Source of the DNA: Flammulina velutipes
Lineage: Eukaryota; Basidiomycota; Agaricomycetes; Agaricales; Physalacriaceae
Assembly (NCBI GenBank): GCA_011800155.1
Contig: CM022372.1
Location: 1,860,001 to 1,924,000, forward strand
Length of the DNA: 64,000 nucleotides
Direction of reading: 5' to 3'
Positions 13,014-23,207 of this stretch are shown in pieces. The notes beneath the pieces are model-generated. The model saw only the letters and a list, made by a program, of their open reading frames with translations, had not been told where the DNA came from and searched no databases. The position numbers were made by a program, and so were the translations under genes. The stretch's first letter is position 1. Each line of letters begins with the position of its first letter.

Positions 13014-14553
13014 ATGACTTGTCTCTTGCTAAACCTGCCTGTAGATGTGGTGATATCTATTCTGTACGAGCTGGATGCCATCCATATGGCAATGGTATCT
13101 CGAACGTGCAAAGCCCTCAAGTCGCTGGCAAGTCCAAGCTAGTTTCTACAGATTATCAGCGTAGACTAAGCTCCTTGTAGGTCGATGAGTTTGGATGGAG
13201 CTACTATACAAAACGGAATCCTCGTCCATCCTTTGGCCTGGAAAAATTTCGCGCGTCTGTGTCGTCGCAAGCCAGCGCGCAGTATGATAACCGCAGTGAT
13301 TTACACTGGGATAGAGCCAGCATCGACGGCGCATACGTTGCCCGGCCGCTTCAGATGGACTGGCACGGAAAGCTTCAGCCTCTGCTAGCCATATCGCCCT
13401 ACCACCTCATTGTTGCCGCCGGGCGCACAATGTACTTTAATGTATTCGAGGGCGACACTACAACGGGGCCTTCCATTCGACATGGTGCCTTTTATACCCA
13501 TCCCAATCACGACCACATCACCAACGATATCACCTCTATATCTATACTGGAAGACGACGGTTTCCAATGCCATGTCTTGGTTGGCTTCCACATGGGATCC
13601 ATTCACGAGTTCGTCTTGGAGGGCGCCATTGTTACTCCCCATTATCCCCCATTCCAGTTCTTACACAACGACTCCATAGAAAGCCTCCGCACTGATGGGA
13701 CTACTCTCCTCTCCCTCGCCTCAAACGGTCACGCTGCTCTGACAAACATGTCCACCTCCGACTCCAGTCATCTCCGCCTGGAAGGACGAAGCTGGACCTC
13801 ATACATGTCTCTGCAGTCTCCCGCACCTTTTGCAGCGTTTGGCAGCTCGTCTTCCACTCCCTTGGTCGTCTACACCATGTCCAACGATGGATTTACTTCT
13901 GAACCCTCCGCCATCCTCGGCATGTCTTCAAAAGCTGGCCCCTACGTGCAATCTGCGGTGTATGGCATATCTCCTGCTCCTCCAGCGTCCCCTTGGGGAT
14001 CATCTCCCCAGATCATAGCCTCCGGGTGGTACGACGGCAGGGTACGATGCTACGACCTTCGAGCGAGCCTGCGTGGTCCTTCTCAATCTGGATCTCCGCC
14101 CATCCTGTACCCAGTCATGTCTGTTTATGACCCTCTGCTCTGCGAACCGATCTATTCTGTGTCGTGCGGTGGGGGGTCTGCCAGCCACATTGCTGCCGGG
14201 TCTGCGCGACACAGTGTCGTCTCGTTCTGGGATGTTAGATTCCCGAAGCTTGGATGGAGCGTGCACGCGCCTGGGAACGACTCATCTCCCGTTTACGATG
14301 TTATCTTGGAGAGCTCAAGACTTTACGGCGCCACACAGAGCAGGACTTTTGTGATTGACATGGTTAGTCTTTTTTTAAGATTATGCAACACATGTCTGAC
14401 AACATGCATGTCGTCTAGGGACCGGGAATTACAGAACATACACATCCTTACCTCCAACGACGGCATAATCGTGACGGGCTGGTGCAGAAAGATACCTCTG
14501 ACATAGGATTTTACGTGACGCAGTATCTCCATCGACCTAATCTTAGACGATAA
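13014..14553 (+). CDS. F-box protein with beta-propeller-like repeats
   Basis: The N-terminus (MTCLLLNLPVDVVISILYEL) is a typical F-box: a Leu-Pro turn, helices, then VSRTCKALKSL, which suggests an SKP1-CUL1 ubiquitin-ligase adaptor. The first intron (13128-13180) begins with GC rather than GT; splicing joins KSL to VDEFGWSYYTKRN. The remaining 400 residues read as WD40-type blades: repeated beta strands, SGWYDGRVRCYDLR, and later SVVSFWDVRFPKLGW. The last intron (about 14361-14418) joins TFVIDM to GPGITEHTHPYLQRR; the protein ends HRPNLRR at TAA 14551-14553. The target is unknown. It is convergent with the eL14 gene, 92 bp apart. Confidence 0.86.
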
Positions 14554-14645
14554 TATAATCGTGTGTGCAGACAGGATAGTCATAGCTATAGACACATAGA
14601 TTGACGAGGCATGGAACATATGGCTGTCATAATCGCGAATACTCC

Positions 14646-15359
14646 TCATGCCTTTGTCTTGAGCGCCTTCCTGACAGCATCCCGCCTCTGCTTCTTCAAC
14701 AGCATCACCTCAAAACGGCCAAAGTCGTTTAGCGACCGTCTCTTCTGTACGGCGGCGCGGCGTGTTGCCCATGCGCTCTTGTCCCACTTTTCGATGATGG
14801 CTTCCTTCTCGAGCTGCTTTTTGAGGACACCGGATCCGGCGGCACGGGGGAGGTTGCTCAGGCGGAGGGGGGTGAGGGTGAGGTGCTTGTAGGGGAAGGA
14901 TTGGCGGGGGACATCGGTGGTGGGTCCATCAACGATTGCCTGCGATTGAGTGAGTATTATGGCGCGCCAATAAGATGAGGAAACGCACTCGTTTGTGGTC
15001 GATGATCTCTGCAATCACTGCGATCTTGCCAGCGCTGGGTCCGGACTTGAGGAGAACAACTAAATCGCGCGTGAGATCAATGTTGTTCGTGAAACTATTC
15101 CAGAGTTAAACGCACTGCGGCCGACCTCTACGAAGCGTTTGAAGTTTGAGTCCTGTGTGATAGGCAGTCGTCAGTACGGTGTCGTGAGGGGGAGTCGAGC
15201 AGGAAAGGGAGGTCGTTCGGAATGTCCACCAAAATTTCCCCCTTCGATCGTCATCCAAACTCCATCCTTGCCATCCAGCCTCAGTTTTCCTTCCCCGGAC
15301 ACCAAAATTCCTGCAAGACCTCCCGATGCTCTCTAGATTCGTGATTGACTCACCGACAT
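14646..15359 (-). CDS. RPL14: 60S ribosomal protein eL14
   Basis: Four exons: 15359-15354, 15152-15116, 15059-14989 and 14939-14646, giving 135 residues. The first coding exon is only six nucleotides (Met-Ser), followed by a 201-nt intron, much longer than others in the window. The protein then reads DSNFKRFVEVGRIVLLKSGP, then AGKIAVIAEIIDHKRAIVDG, the KOW-type beta barrel of eL14, followed by the basic C-terminal helices with RRAAVQKRRSLNDFGRFEV and a lysine-rich end. Length and motifs match the family exactly. The long first intron after a tiny exon is common in fungal ribosomal-protein genes and often carries regulatory sequence. It is divergent from the NmrA-type gene, with 210 bp between start codons. 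Confidence 0.95.
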
Positions 15360-15569
15360 GGCGATTTTTGTCTTGAGGATGCGACGGTGGGCGGTATTTT
15401 TGGCGGAGGTGCTGAAAGCTGCGTTGATCAATTTGTTGCTCGTGTTTGGCTGCACCTTCGGGAATGGCGCCACACACATTACAAACACGGAAAGACGATC
15501 CGCGGGAGTTATTCATTTAAACACGCTCTATCAAGATGTTCCTTGCTCATCCCGTCCCTCATTGCCACT

Positions 15570-16522
15570 ATGTCTATTCTCCTTACTGGTGGAACTGGCC
15601 AGACCTCATCTCGTGTGGCGCGTCTCCTCTTGTCAGCCAACAAGAAAGTCATACTCGCTTCGCGTAATCCCTCGTCCAGCTCTGTGACCCCTACTCTACA
15701 ATCTGTGAAATTTGACTGGGCGAACCCTTCGATGTATGAGAATCCATTCAAGACAAGCTTGGGCAAGGTCGAGAGCGCGTATCTCGTCTCTCCCGGGATA
15801 TCAGAGGTCTTCGACACAATGCGAGGATTCATGGACGTGGCCATCGAGAAAGGGGTTCAGCGATTCGTCTTCATCGGCGCAACCACAGACGGCCCAGCTT
15901 TCACCAAGGTGCAAGAGTATCTCGCCAATTCGGGCGTTGACTACTGCGTGGTCAGGCCGACCTGGTTCTTTGGTAAGTCCCGGGAGTCAGACTTTCTCAT
16001 TAGCATTTTGGTGACGTTTCGTGTTATAGAGAATGCTTTGACGATCCATTCCCACAGCATCAAGGTAGATAATGAGATTATTACTGCGACTGGGGGTGGG
16101 AAGGTCGGTTTAGTCTCTGCGGACGACATTGCGGACCTTGTCGCCGAGGCGCTCTTGGTCGAGAAGAGCTATAACACCGACCTTTTTCTTACCGGGCCCG
16201 AACTGCTGTCTTATGATCAGGTATGTCTTGTGTTAACGTTCCCACCGGAGATACTCAATGTATTCATCTTCAGGTGGCTGAGACATTTAGTTCAGTACTC
16301 GGACGAACTATCAAGCACACTCGCATATCTGAAGAGGATTTGAAGAAGAGGATGTCTTCCTGGGGCCTGCCGGAAGACTACGCTGGGGTATTGGCATACT
16401 CCGAATCGCTTATCGCACAAGGCGAGGAAGAAAGGATATTTGCTATATCTCCTCCCAAGAAAAGGACCGGGAAAAGGACGCTGAGGGAGTTTGTAGAACA
16501 GAACAAGGATGTTTGGCTTTGA
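15570..16522 (+). CDS. NmrA-like NAD(P)-dependent dehydrogenase (festuclavine dehydrogenase-like)
   Basis: Three exons encode about 280 residues. The N-terminus is a Rossmann fold (MSILLTGGTGQTSSRVARLL). It contains RFVFIGATTDGP, VDYCVVRPTWFFEN across the first intron, and VSADDIADLVAEALL, all hallmarks of the atypical short-chain/NmrA group that includes EasG/FgaFS festuclavine dehydrogenases and QOR2-type quinone reductases. Basidiomycetes carry many such genes without ergot-alkaloid clusters, and no tailoring enzymes are nearby, so a general NAD(P)H redox or detoxification role is more likely than ergoline synthesis. The start at 15570 is chosen because it opens the Rossmann strand; upstream in-frame sequence overlaps the eL14 promoter. 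Both introns are short with GTAAGT/GTATGT donors. Confidence 0.85.
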
Positions 16523-16958
16523 TCAACTCGACGTAGCAGACTATCGAAGTGGTGTTGATTTCCTTCATCGTTGCGTGAAGAACGTAACAACTAGACTCTT
16601 ACTACTACTACATATGTATGTGATAGGTCGAAGTGCTTAGTAGACAGCAGAAGGTTCAGTTGATGGTCGATCATTACTCTACATGATCATCAAAGCTGTT
16701 TTCGACCATCACCACCGCGACACCATCCCAAGACTGTTATATTATTATGCCTCCTTGCTCACCTCCGTCTGAGGTATGTTTCATCAAATGTTTGTTATCT
16801 TGAATTATAGCCCTGTGCAGTGCGTACTGGTCAAAGTTGCCGGTTGCCGTTCCCTAGGCGTACTGAACCGCCTTCGTCGTCCCCGTTCCCAGTAACAATG
16901 GGCAGTTCTGTCGGAAGATATAACATCCAAACTCTTCCAATGCCAGTCAACACCTACC
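16523..16958. other. Intergenic region upstream of the kexin-like gene
   Basis: About 440 bp between two + strand genes. It presumably holds the 3' end of the dehydrogenase transcript and the promoter of the kexin-like gene. No RNA gene, repeat or clear TATA box was recognised. Confidence 0.4.
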
Positions 16959-19181
16959 ATGCATCCCGGGCTCCTGTGTCTCTTGGTTCTGACCGTCGCT
17001 TGCTCCCGAGCATCCTCCGCCCTATTCCATAAAGCGACTCTGGACACTCACAATTACTATGTCTTGCACCACGATCCCGCCTACGCGACTTTGCCCGAGG
17101 TTGCAGAATACCTCAACCTCGAGATCATCGAAAAAGTAGGAGAGCTGAAGGATCACTGGCTGGCGAGGACTGAAGCCACAGCAGAAAATTCCGCAGACAG
17201 TGATTTTGTTATCGATACACACGAAAGAATGCATACCGAAAAGTCGCTTTCTTCGAGAGGGGAGGCCATGATGTCCGCGATACGGCATCTTTCCCGTCAA
17301 GTACCAGACCCTCTCGAAGTCCGTGCCCCGCTTACCTCCGAGCAAGACAACTTGAACGATGACAATGGTACGGTCAAGGATACAACCACTCGGGTGTCAA
17401 ATTTCCAGGATCCTCTCTTTCCTGAACAATGGAATCTCCTCAACGAAGAGGAACCCGAAAACACGATGAACGTCGTTCCGGTTTGGGAAAAGTTGAAATA
17501 TACCGGGAAGGGCGTTACAGTGTCAGTCATTGATAATGGTCTATACCACATGCATCGTGATATCAGAGACAAATTCGTACGTGTATCTCTGCTCACTCAA
17601 TATTATTTTATATCCTAACGAGTAAGAGTGTAGGATGAAAAAAGCTCTTACGATTTCGTTGATAACAAGGAGTCTCCGCAGGCACCAAAGAAGAAAGACC
17701 TGCATGGGACGCAATGTGCTGGTGTTATTGCATCAGCCCAAAACAATGTATGTGGCGTTGGTGTTGCGTATGACGCAAAAATCGCTGGTGTACGTGTCGT
17801 GGGCAAGGGAGTCAAGCCCAGTGATCAAGCAGCAGCCTTCAATTACGGGTTTCTAACCGTGGATATCTACAGCTGCAGCTATGGACCCAGGGATGATGGC
17901 ATGGTTCTCCAATACCCACGCTATGCCGTTCAGCAAGCCCTTCTTAATGGTGTCAACAACGGCCGAGGAGGCAAGGGAAGCATATTTGTCTTTGCCAGTG
18001 GGAACGGCGGGTGGTTGAAAGATGGTGATAATTGCAACGTTGACGCTTACGTGAATAGGTGAGTTGTTTGCGCTTTCAAGGCCCAGTCACTAGTGTTGTA
18101 ACTGAGCAATGAGCAGCATCTACACCATCGGAGTTGGCGCTCTTGATTATAGCGGGGTGCTTGCACCGTTCTCTGAGGCGTGCGCAGCTGTCATGGTCGT
18201 GGCATACGCCGGTTGGTCAAAGGGGATTGTGAGTGCGGTTACATCGTTTTCAGCTGAGATTGATCCCATCCCAGCGAACCATCCACAACAAAGACCCCGA
18301 AGCATGTGAAAAGGATTTCAGAGCAACATCCAGCGCTGCACCCAACGCCTCTGGTGTCTTTGCTTTAGCCTTGGAGGCACGACCGGATCTTACGTGGCGC
18401 GATATCCAGTACCTCTGCGTGAAAACCGCGAAGATTGTCGACAAAGATTCGGAGTCCTGGGAGAAGATGGCGTCCAGAAGGGATGGGGGGAATCGTCTGT
18501 ATAGCTATAAATACGGCTTTGGGGCGCTTGATGCATACGAGTTTGTACAGGCTGCTGAAAAATGGTCGCTCGTCCAGCCCCAAACGTGGATTAAGATGCC
18601 CCCCGTGCAGTTTAACAAGAACATCATGTGGGGTGTCAAGGATAGGGCGAAAATGGATAGATTTGGTCGATTCTCGGGCGGGGTGGTGTTATCGAAGGAG
18701 GCTGTCACGGCGGAGATTAGGGTGTCGAGGGATATGATGCAAGCTAGAGATTTTGATACCATTGAGCATGTACAGGTAAAAGTGTGGGTAGACCATTCAA
18801 AGAGGGGGGATATCGAGGTAGCGATTGAAAGTCCGAAGAATATTGTTAGCATACTGGGGGAGAGGCGATGGAAGGACGACAGCCCGGATGGCTTGATGGG
18901 ATGGACGTTCTCAACGTTGAAGCATTGGTGAGTTGGTTACTGTCTGTATAACACCTGCTCATCGTTTACTTTCGTTTAGGGGAGAAACACCTCATGGGAC
19001 TTGGAAGGTCGGTTTCAGGGATCAGGGAGATATGGAACAGAAGGGAAAGGTTATTGGGTTTCGCGTGATATTCTGGGGCTGCGCGAAGAGCGATTCTATC
19101 AGAGAGAAGTACGCGCTTCCTCGAGATGACTTGGATGTGTTTCCCCCCAAAGGTGAAGTAGTGCAAACTGCGACGTTGTGA
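16959..19181 (+). CDS. Divergent kexin-like subtilisin (S8B), without C-terminal TM
   Basis: Five exons, about 670 residues. Order: a signal peptide (LLCLLVLTVACSRASSA); a propeptide; the S8 catalytic domain with Asp in VSVIDNGL, His in DLHGTQCAG, oxyanion Asn in FASGNGG and Ser in RATSSAAPNASG; then a P-domain (from about KWSLVQPQTWIK to GFRVIFWG). Family features such as CSYGPRDDG and SIYTIGVGALD are present. Differences from typical Kex2: the catalytic Ser context HGGTSAAAP is replaced by FRATSSAAP; Trp of SWGP is Tyr; the expected dibasic autoprocessing site reads PLEVRAPL; and the protein stops soon after the P-domain, with no Ser/Thr-rich stalk, TM or Golgi tail. It is therefore probably a secreted or lumenal paralogue rather than the housekeeping kexin. 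The triad residues are retained, so activity is possible but uncertain. Confidence 0.88.
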
Positions 19182-19341
19182 ATTAATAATGCGTGTTTTA
19201 TAAGTGTGAAAGTTGTAAGCAAGGGAACCATGAGCGTGAATATTTTCTCTTTTCCCGATCAAAAGAAGGTAATGCTGAACGCCGCCATAAATAAAAAGAA
19301 TGAAAGCGGGTTAGCGAAGTGTTGTCTCGAGGCTGGTACGC

Positions 19342-19908
19342 TCAGAGGCTGATCGGGATACAGCCAACAGAGATGAGGCTCCCCTGACACGACGAATTGT
19401 TAGCCATTCAGAGTGGCGCAAAACAAAAGGGTACTCACAAAGCTGTTGTTCTCACAGCATACGGGGGACGCATCACAAGCGCTGTTCAGGCCACCGATGA
19501 CCGTAATGGGGGAGCAGCTGATACCACTTCAGGAAAATATACACATTAGATAAAGTGAGATATCGAGAGGGAGCTGGCTTACACGAGGACGTTGACGTCC
19601 TGGAGGACTACTCCGAGAAGACCCAAGAGTGCAGCGGCAGGAGCGGAAGAAGACTAGAATATTGTTCAGCTCCCGAAGGTATGAACAAAAAGAGAGAATA
19701 CTTACATCCTGGACGGTGTTGCAGCACTGCTGGTTGCCAACGTTGCACTGCGAAGTGGTGGGGGGAGCGGGCTGTGAACATAATGAGCGTGAAATTCCCG
19801 CCGACTAGTAAGGATGCAGTAACTCACCCCCAAGGGTGAGGCGGCCGCAAACAAGCTGAGGGTAAGGACCAAGAAGGCAGAAACAGAAGTGGCTTGACGG
19901 GCGAACAT
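19342..19908 (-). CDS. Class I hydrophobin
   Basis: Four short exons give a small secreted protein. It has a signal peptide ([14 protein letters not shown]), then a short linker and the eight-cysteine hydrophobin pattern: C in TSQCNVG, CC in [11 protein letters not shown] in VGISCSPI, C in [11 protein letters not shown] in VCCENN, and the final C in VGCIPISL at the stop. Order C-CC-C-C-CC-C and the spacing between the third and fourth cysteines (a long hydrophobic loop with ALLGLLGVV) indicate class I. Such proteins self-assemble into amphipathic films on hyphae and fruiting bodies. Exons were joined at the introns around 19820-19770, 19700-19655, 19575-19530 and 19440-19385. The gene is convergent with the kexin-like protease (160 bp between stops). 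Confidence 0.92.
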
Positions 19909-20004
19909 GGTGAAGATGTTAGAGATGAGAGAGAGAGATTGTAAACGAATGGCAGAGTCGAAGCGGGTTGTTCGAATGCTCTTCTCTTCTCGCTAAATCT
20001 CAGA

Positions 20005-20012
20005 TATTTATA
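20005..20012 (-). promoter_or_regulatory. Putative TATA box of the hydrophobin gene
   Basis: On the minus strand TATAAATA lies about 97 nt upstream of the hydrophobin ATG. This is a plausible distance for a highly expressed fungal gene with a 5' UTR of about 65 nt. Confidence 0.5.
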
Positions 20013-20806
20013 CCTAGCTTGGGCGAACCATTCACCGTGTCCTAGAGTTCAGAAAAAACAGACATTCAGCCTCGTTCTTGCTGTCATTGAAAGGCTGAGC
20101 CGAAATAAGTGATCATGAATGTTTGGAGGATCTTGTACATACCCGACACGTCCTCCAATCGTTCCATATAGTGCTACGGCATTCTGAATCCTATCATTGA
20201 TAGCTTGTCTGGACAGGCTGAATAGTCGTCAACGTATCGTTGGGTGATAAAACTCATCTCATCCAGTACTCCGAGTCAACGCTGTACTAGTAGTTGGAGT
20301 TCTATTCAATAATCTCTCCAACTTGTTGTTATGTCCCGAGGGGGCAGATTACCAGTCGAGTAAATCATCGTAGTAGCTATTTTCGTCAATTGTGTTCCAA
20401 GAGAACGCAGCGGTGGGCCGAAGACACCTGTCGTGAACTATCGAAGATCTGATTCGCGTACTATTCATCACGATTACTCACTGTGGGATATTTGCGGTTG
20501 GAATGTTTCTAATTAGAGCATTTCAGGAAATATCCGCGGTTGACATATTTCTATATAGGGAATGATATTTCAGGGAACAAGTCCTAAAAGATGCGCACCT
20601 TGGCTTGATGGTCTCTCCCAATCACTGTGAAACAGATTACGCCCCACCTGTTCGAGCATTCAGGCGTGATGACTCTCAGCGTCAAATGATGATCATGGAG
20701 GAGATCAAGAAAGGGACGCTTGGTCAGCAGCGACGCCACACCAAAAAATGCAGCATTTTTTGAACCATCTCGACCTATAGCTGCTCCACATAACAGCATA
20801 CAAAGC

Positions 20807-20821
20807 TACATACATACATAC
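20807..20821. repeat. Short (TACA)n microsatellite
   Basis: Nearly four perfect TACA units in AT-rich intergenic sequence. It is too short to have inferred function. Confidence 0.7.
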
Positions 20822-21050
20822 AAAATAAATATAGTAACGAACGCAGCAGATGTGGATAAATAATGATAGATAGCGAGAATCAATACAGAAGTGAAGTGGA
20901 TGTACAATGCACAAGGACCAGGCCCCCACCAAAGTCCGTTGGAGATGTTTTAGAGAATACAATAATGATAAAGGTAGCCTGTGTAATGCGTAAATATCGT
21001 TTCATAGTCAAGAAGATGTGCCAGAAACGTACCGTGTTCGCGATGCATAC

Positions 21051-21515
21051 TTAGTACTTGCCGCTCCCCCCACTAGACACCGGAACAGGCCTAGGCATAC
21101 GGTATCGCGCCACAGTCGCATACACAGCTATGCCCAACATCGACGCAGACTCCAACCCCAGCCCCACCCAAGAGCCCATCTGGAACTCTGAATCTGCGTG
21201 CTGGTAGTGGTATTGTCGCGTGGCTATACCCAAGTTGATGAGCCATAGGCAGAGGAGGAGGTACGCGAGGGCCAGTCCGGATCTGGCTGAGAATCCCGCG
21301 GGGGTGGAGGGGGTGAGCCGACCTTGGTAGTGCCGTGCGGTGCAGAATATGTGGAATGCCATGGTGAGAGTGCTGAGGATGACGGCCATGACTGTGGAAA
21401 GTGTGTCTGGTGTAAAGATCGAGAGGACGATAGTGAGTGGGATGAGAAGGAGTGAAAGAGAGACGAGGATGAGGAGGGGGGTGGGGAGGCCGTTGCCGTT
21501 GCCGTTGTAGCTCAT
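21051..21515 (-). CDS. Small four-TM membrane protein
   Basis: An uninterrupted 154-residue ORF. Four hydrophobic helices are clear: PLLILVSLSLLLIPLTIVLS, TVMAVILSTLTMAFHIF, SGLALAYLLLCLWLINLGI and VGLGLESASMLGIAVYATV. The N-terminus is short and polar (MSYNGNGNGL) and the C-terminus is Ser/Gly-rich. The four-TM plan with short loops is MARVEL-like, and such proteins in basidiomycetes are usually annotated as hypothetical. No catalytic motif is present. An intronless gene stands out slightly among its multi-exon neighbours. Confidence 0.72.
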   Translation of the reverse strand: MSYNGNGNGLPTPLLILVSLSLLLIPLTIVLSIFTPDTLSTVMAVILSTLTMAFHIFCTARHYQGRLTPSTPAGFSARSGLALAYLLLCLWLINLGIATRQYHYQHADSEFQMGSWVGLGLESASMLGIAVYATVARYRMPRPVPVSSGGSGKY

Positions 21516-21886
21516 GACGGGAGGGTATGGAGGTGTAAAACGAAAGGAAAGGTTGGGATCTGGAACTGATAGCTCGTCCTGGGTTTTTAAAGATGAAGTT
21601 TGACGTGGGTCAAAGCGAGTTTCATCTTGCCTGAGGGGTTCTGATGTGAATTGCGGGCCTGATGTTTTGCTCTGCGGTGGACAAGTCTATAACGGCGATT
21701 GAGGGAGGGAATATCAGTGATTCGCGAGAGCATGAGACAGGGACGAAGACTTATATAGCTCACGAGCGGGAGAGGGAACGCACATCGTGGGAAGGTTTAA
21801 CTTTGGAGAATCTAATCTTATCTCACCCTCGCACGTGCTCCCAAAAAATACAGCCGATGCTGCTTTTCGTGTTCACCAAAACCGCC
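21516..21886. promoter_or_regulatory. Divergent promoter region, four-TM gene / RIM2-like carrier
   Basis: A 371-bp interval between start codons of divergent genes. A TTTAAA motif at about 21586 could serve the minus-strand gene. Nothing else is recognised. Confidence 0.4.
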
Positions 21887-23004
21887 ATGGCCAGTTCGCA
21901 AGCGTCCTCTTCGAAAGCCCCTGTCCAGTCATGGGTGCACTTGGCTGCTGGAGGGTGCGTTTCCCAATCTGTTCTGCACCGTTTCTTTGCTAAATGTTTG
22001 TTAGACTTGGAGGAATGTGCGGAGCAATTGTCACCAGTCCGTTCGACGTTGTCAAGACGCGCCTCCAGTCCGACTTGTTTCGTGTAAAACACGTCGCCCC
22101 GGCTACACTGCAAGCAGGAAGCGGAGGCGTACTCGTCGCTGCACCAAGGACTGCAAGCTTGCTCTACCATTTTGTCGAAACGGGGCATATTCTACGGTGT
22201 GCCGTCTTTCGCTTGTCCGGCTCGGGCCATACTCAACGAACTACAGGAATATCTACCGCGACGAGTCACCACGAGCGCTGTTCAAAGGTCTTGGGCCAAC
22301 GCTAGTTGGCGTCATCCCCGCACGCTCGATCAACTTCTTCATATACGGAAACGGGAAGCAGATCATTGCGAATACCTTCAACAATGGCAAGGAGAACAGC
22401 TATGTCCATCTGTGCGCTGCTGCGATGGCTGGCCTGGCGACGGGGACCGCGACGAATCCAATATGGGTCGTCAAGACGCGTCTGCAGCTCAGCGCGGAGC
22501 ATAACCGCCGCGTGAGCAGCGCCGTGATGATTAAGCAGATATTGCGCGAGGAGGGCGTGCGAGGGTTCTATAAAGGCCTTAGCGCAAGTTATCTAGGGGT
22601 TACCGAAGGGACCATTCAATGGGTGTTGTATGAGCGCCTCAAGAGGATCACGGCGGACACCGAAGGGAAAGGCGGGGCGCAGGAATGGATTGGCATGCTT
22701 GCTAGCGCTGGCACAGCTAAATGTGTTGCGAGCCTTATCACGTATCCTCACGAGGTACTCCCCACCCTATCTTCTTTCCGCAATTGCTTACACTCATCAT
22801 CAGGTCATCCGAACACGGTTAAGACAACCAAAAGTCAACGGAGTCACCCGATACACTGGGTTGATGCAAACATTAAAGCTCGTCATTAAAGAGGAAGGTG
22901 CAGCGTCTATGTACGGCGGTCTGAGTGCACACCTCATGCGCGTTGTTCCAAACGCTATCGTCATGTACTCAATCTACGAGGGTGTCTTACGATGGTCACG
23001 GTAG
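21887..23004 (+). CDS. RIM2: Mitochondrial pyrimidine nucleotide carrier, RIM2/SLC25A33-36 type
   Basis: Four exons, about 320 residues, with three mitochondrial-carrier repeats. Repeat 1 has GGMCGAIVTSPFDVVKTRLQ (PxDxxKTRxQ), repeat 2 ATNPIWVVKTRLQLS, repeat 3 ITYPHEVIRTRLRQP. The first intron joins AAGG to LGGMCGAIVTSPFDVV; the second (about 22199-22250) joins LR to NIYRDESPRALF; the last joins YPHE to VIRTRLRQ. A Trp in the second repeat signature (NPIWVVKTR) and Arg in the third are characteristic of the RIM2/SLC25A33/A36 group, which exchanges pyrimidine (deoxy)nucleotides across the inner mitochondrial membrane. Start at 21887 (MASSQASSSK) gives the usual short N-terminal tail. Confidence 0.9.
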
Positions 23005-23207
23005 AACTGCTCCCGTTCCACAGATACATTAGTATCATAGGAAAAGTATATATCCCCGTTAATGTAGCCCCTCATCCTATATCGTATCTCACAGGTTATT
23101 ATCGCTTAGACTGATGTATTCTAGTCGCTTTCGTTGCATACATATTGAACCCGCATATTTATCAAATTATCTCTACTCCCGCTTCACAGAATAACGAACA
23201 AGCTCCC

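Larger units (their letters stand above)
19909..21050. other. Long hydrophobin upstream region
   Basis: About 1.1 kb without a convincing ORF. The proximal part is the hydrophobin promoter; the distal part includes the 3' end of the four-TM gene. It contains a short (TACA)n run at 20807-20821. Long upstream regions are usual for developmentally regulated hydrophobin genes. Confidence 0.45.

Noticed and set aside
15570..16522. Part of an ergot-alkaloid cluster
   Set aside because: No dimethylallyltryptophan synthase or other tailoring genes are nearby; neighbours are housekeeping.
21662..21886. 75 in-frame codons upstream of the RIM2 carrier start
   Set aside because: The stretch has no carrier-like or targeting features and would lengthen the N-terminus beyond the family norm; treated as promoter/5' UTR.
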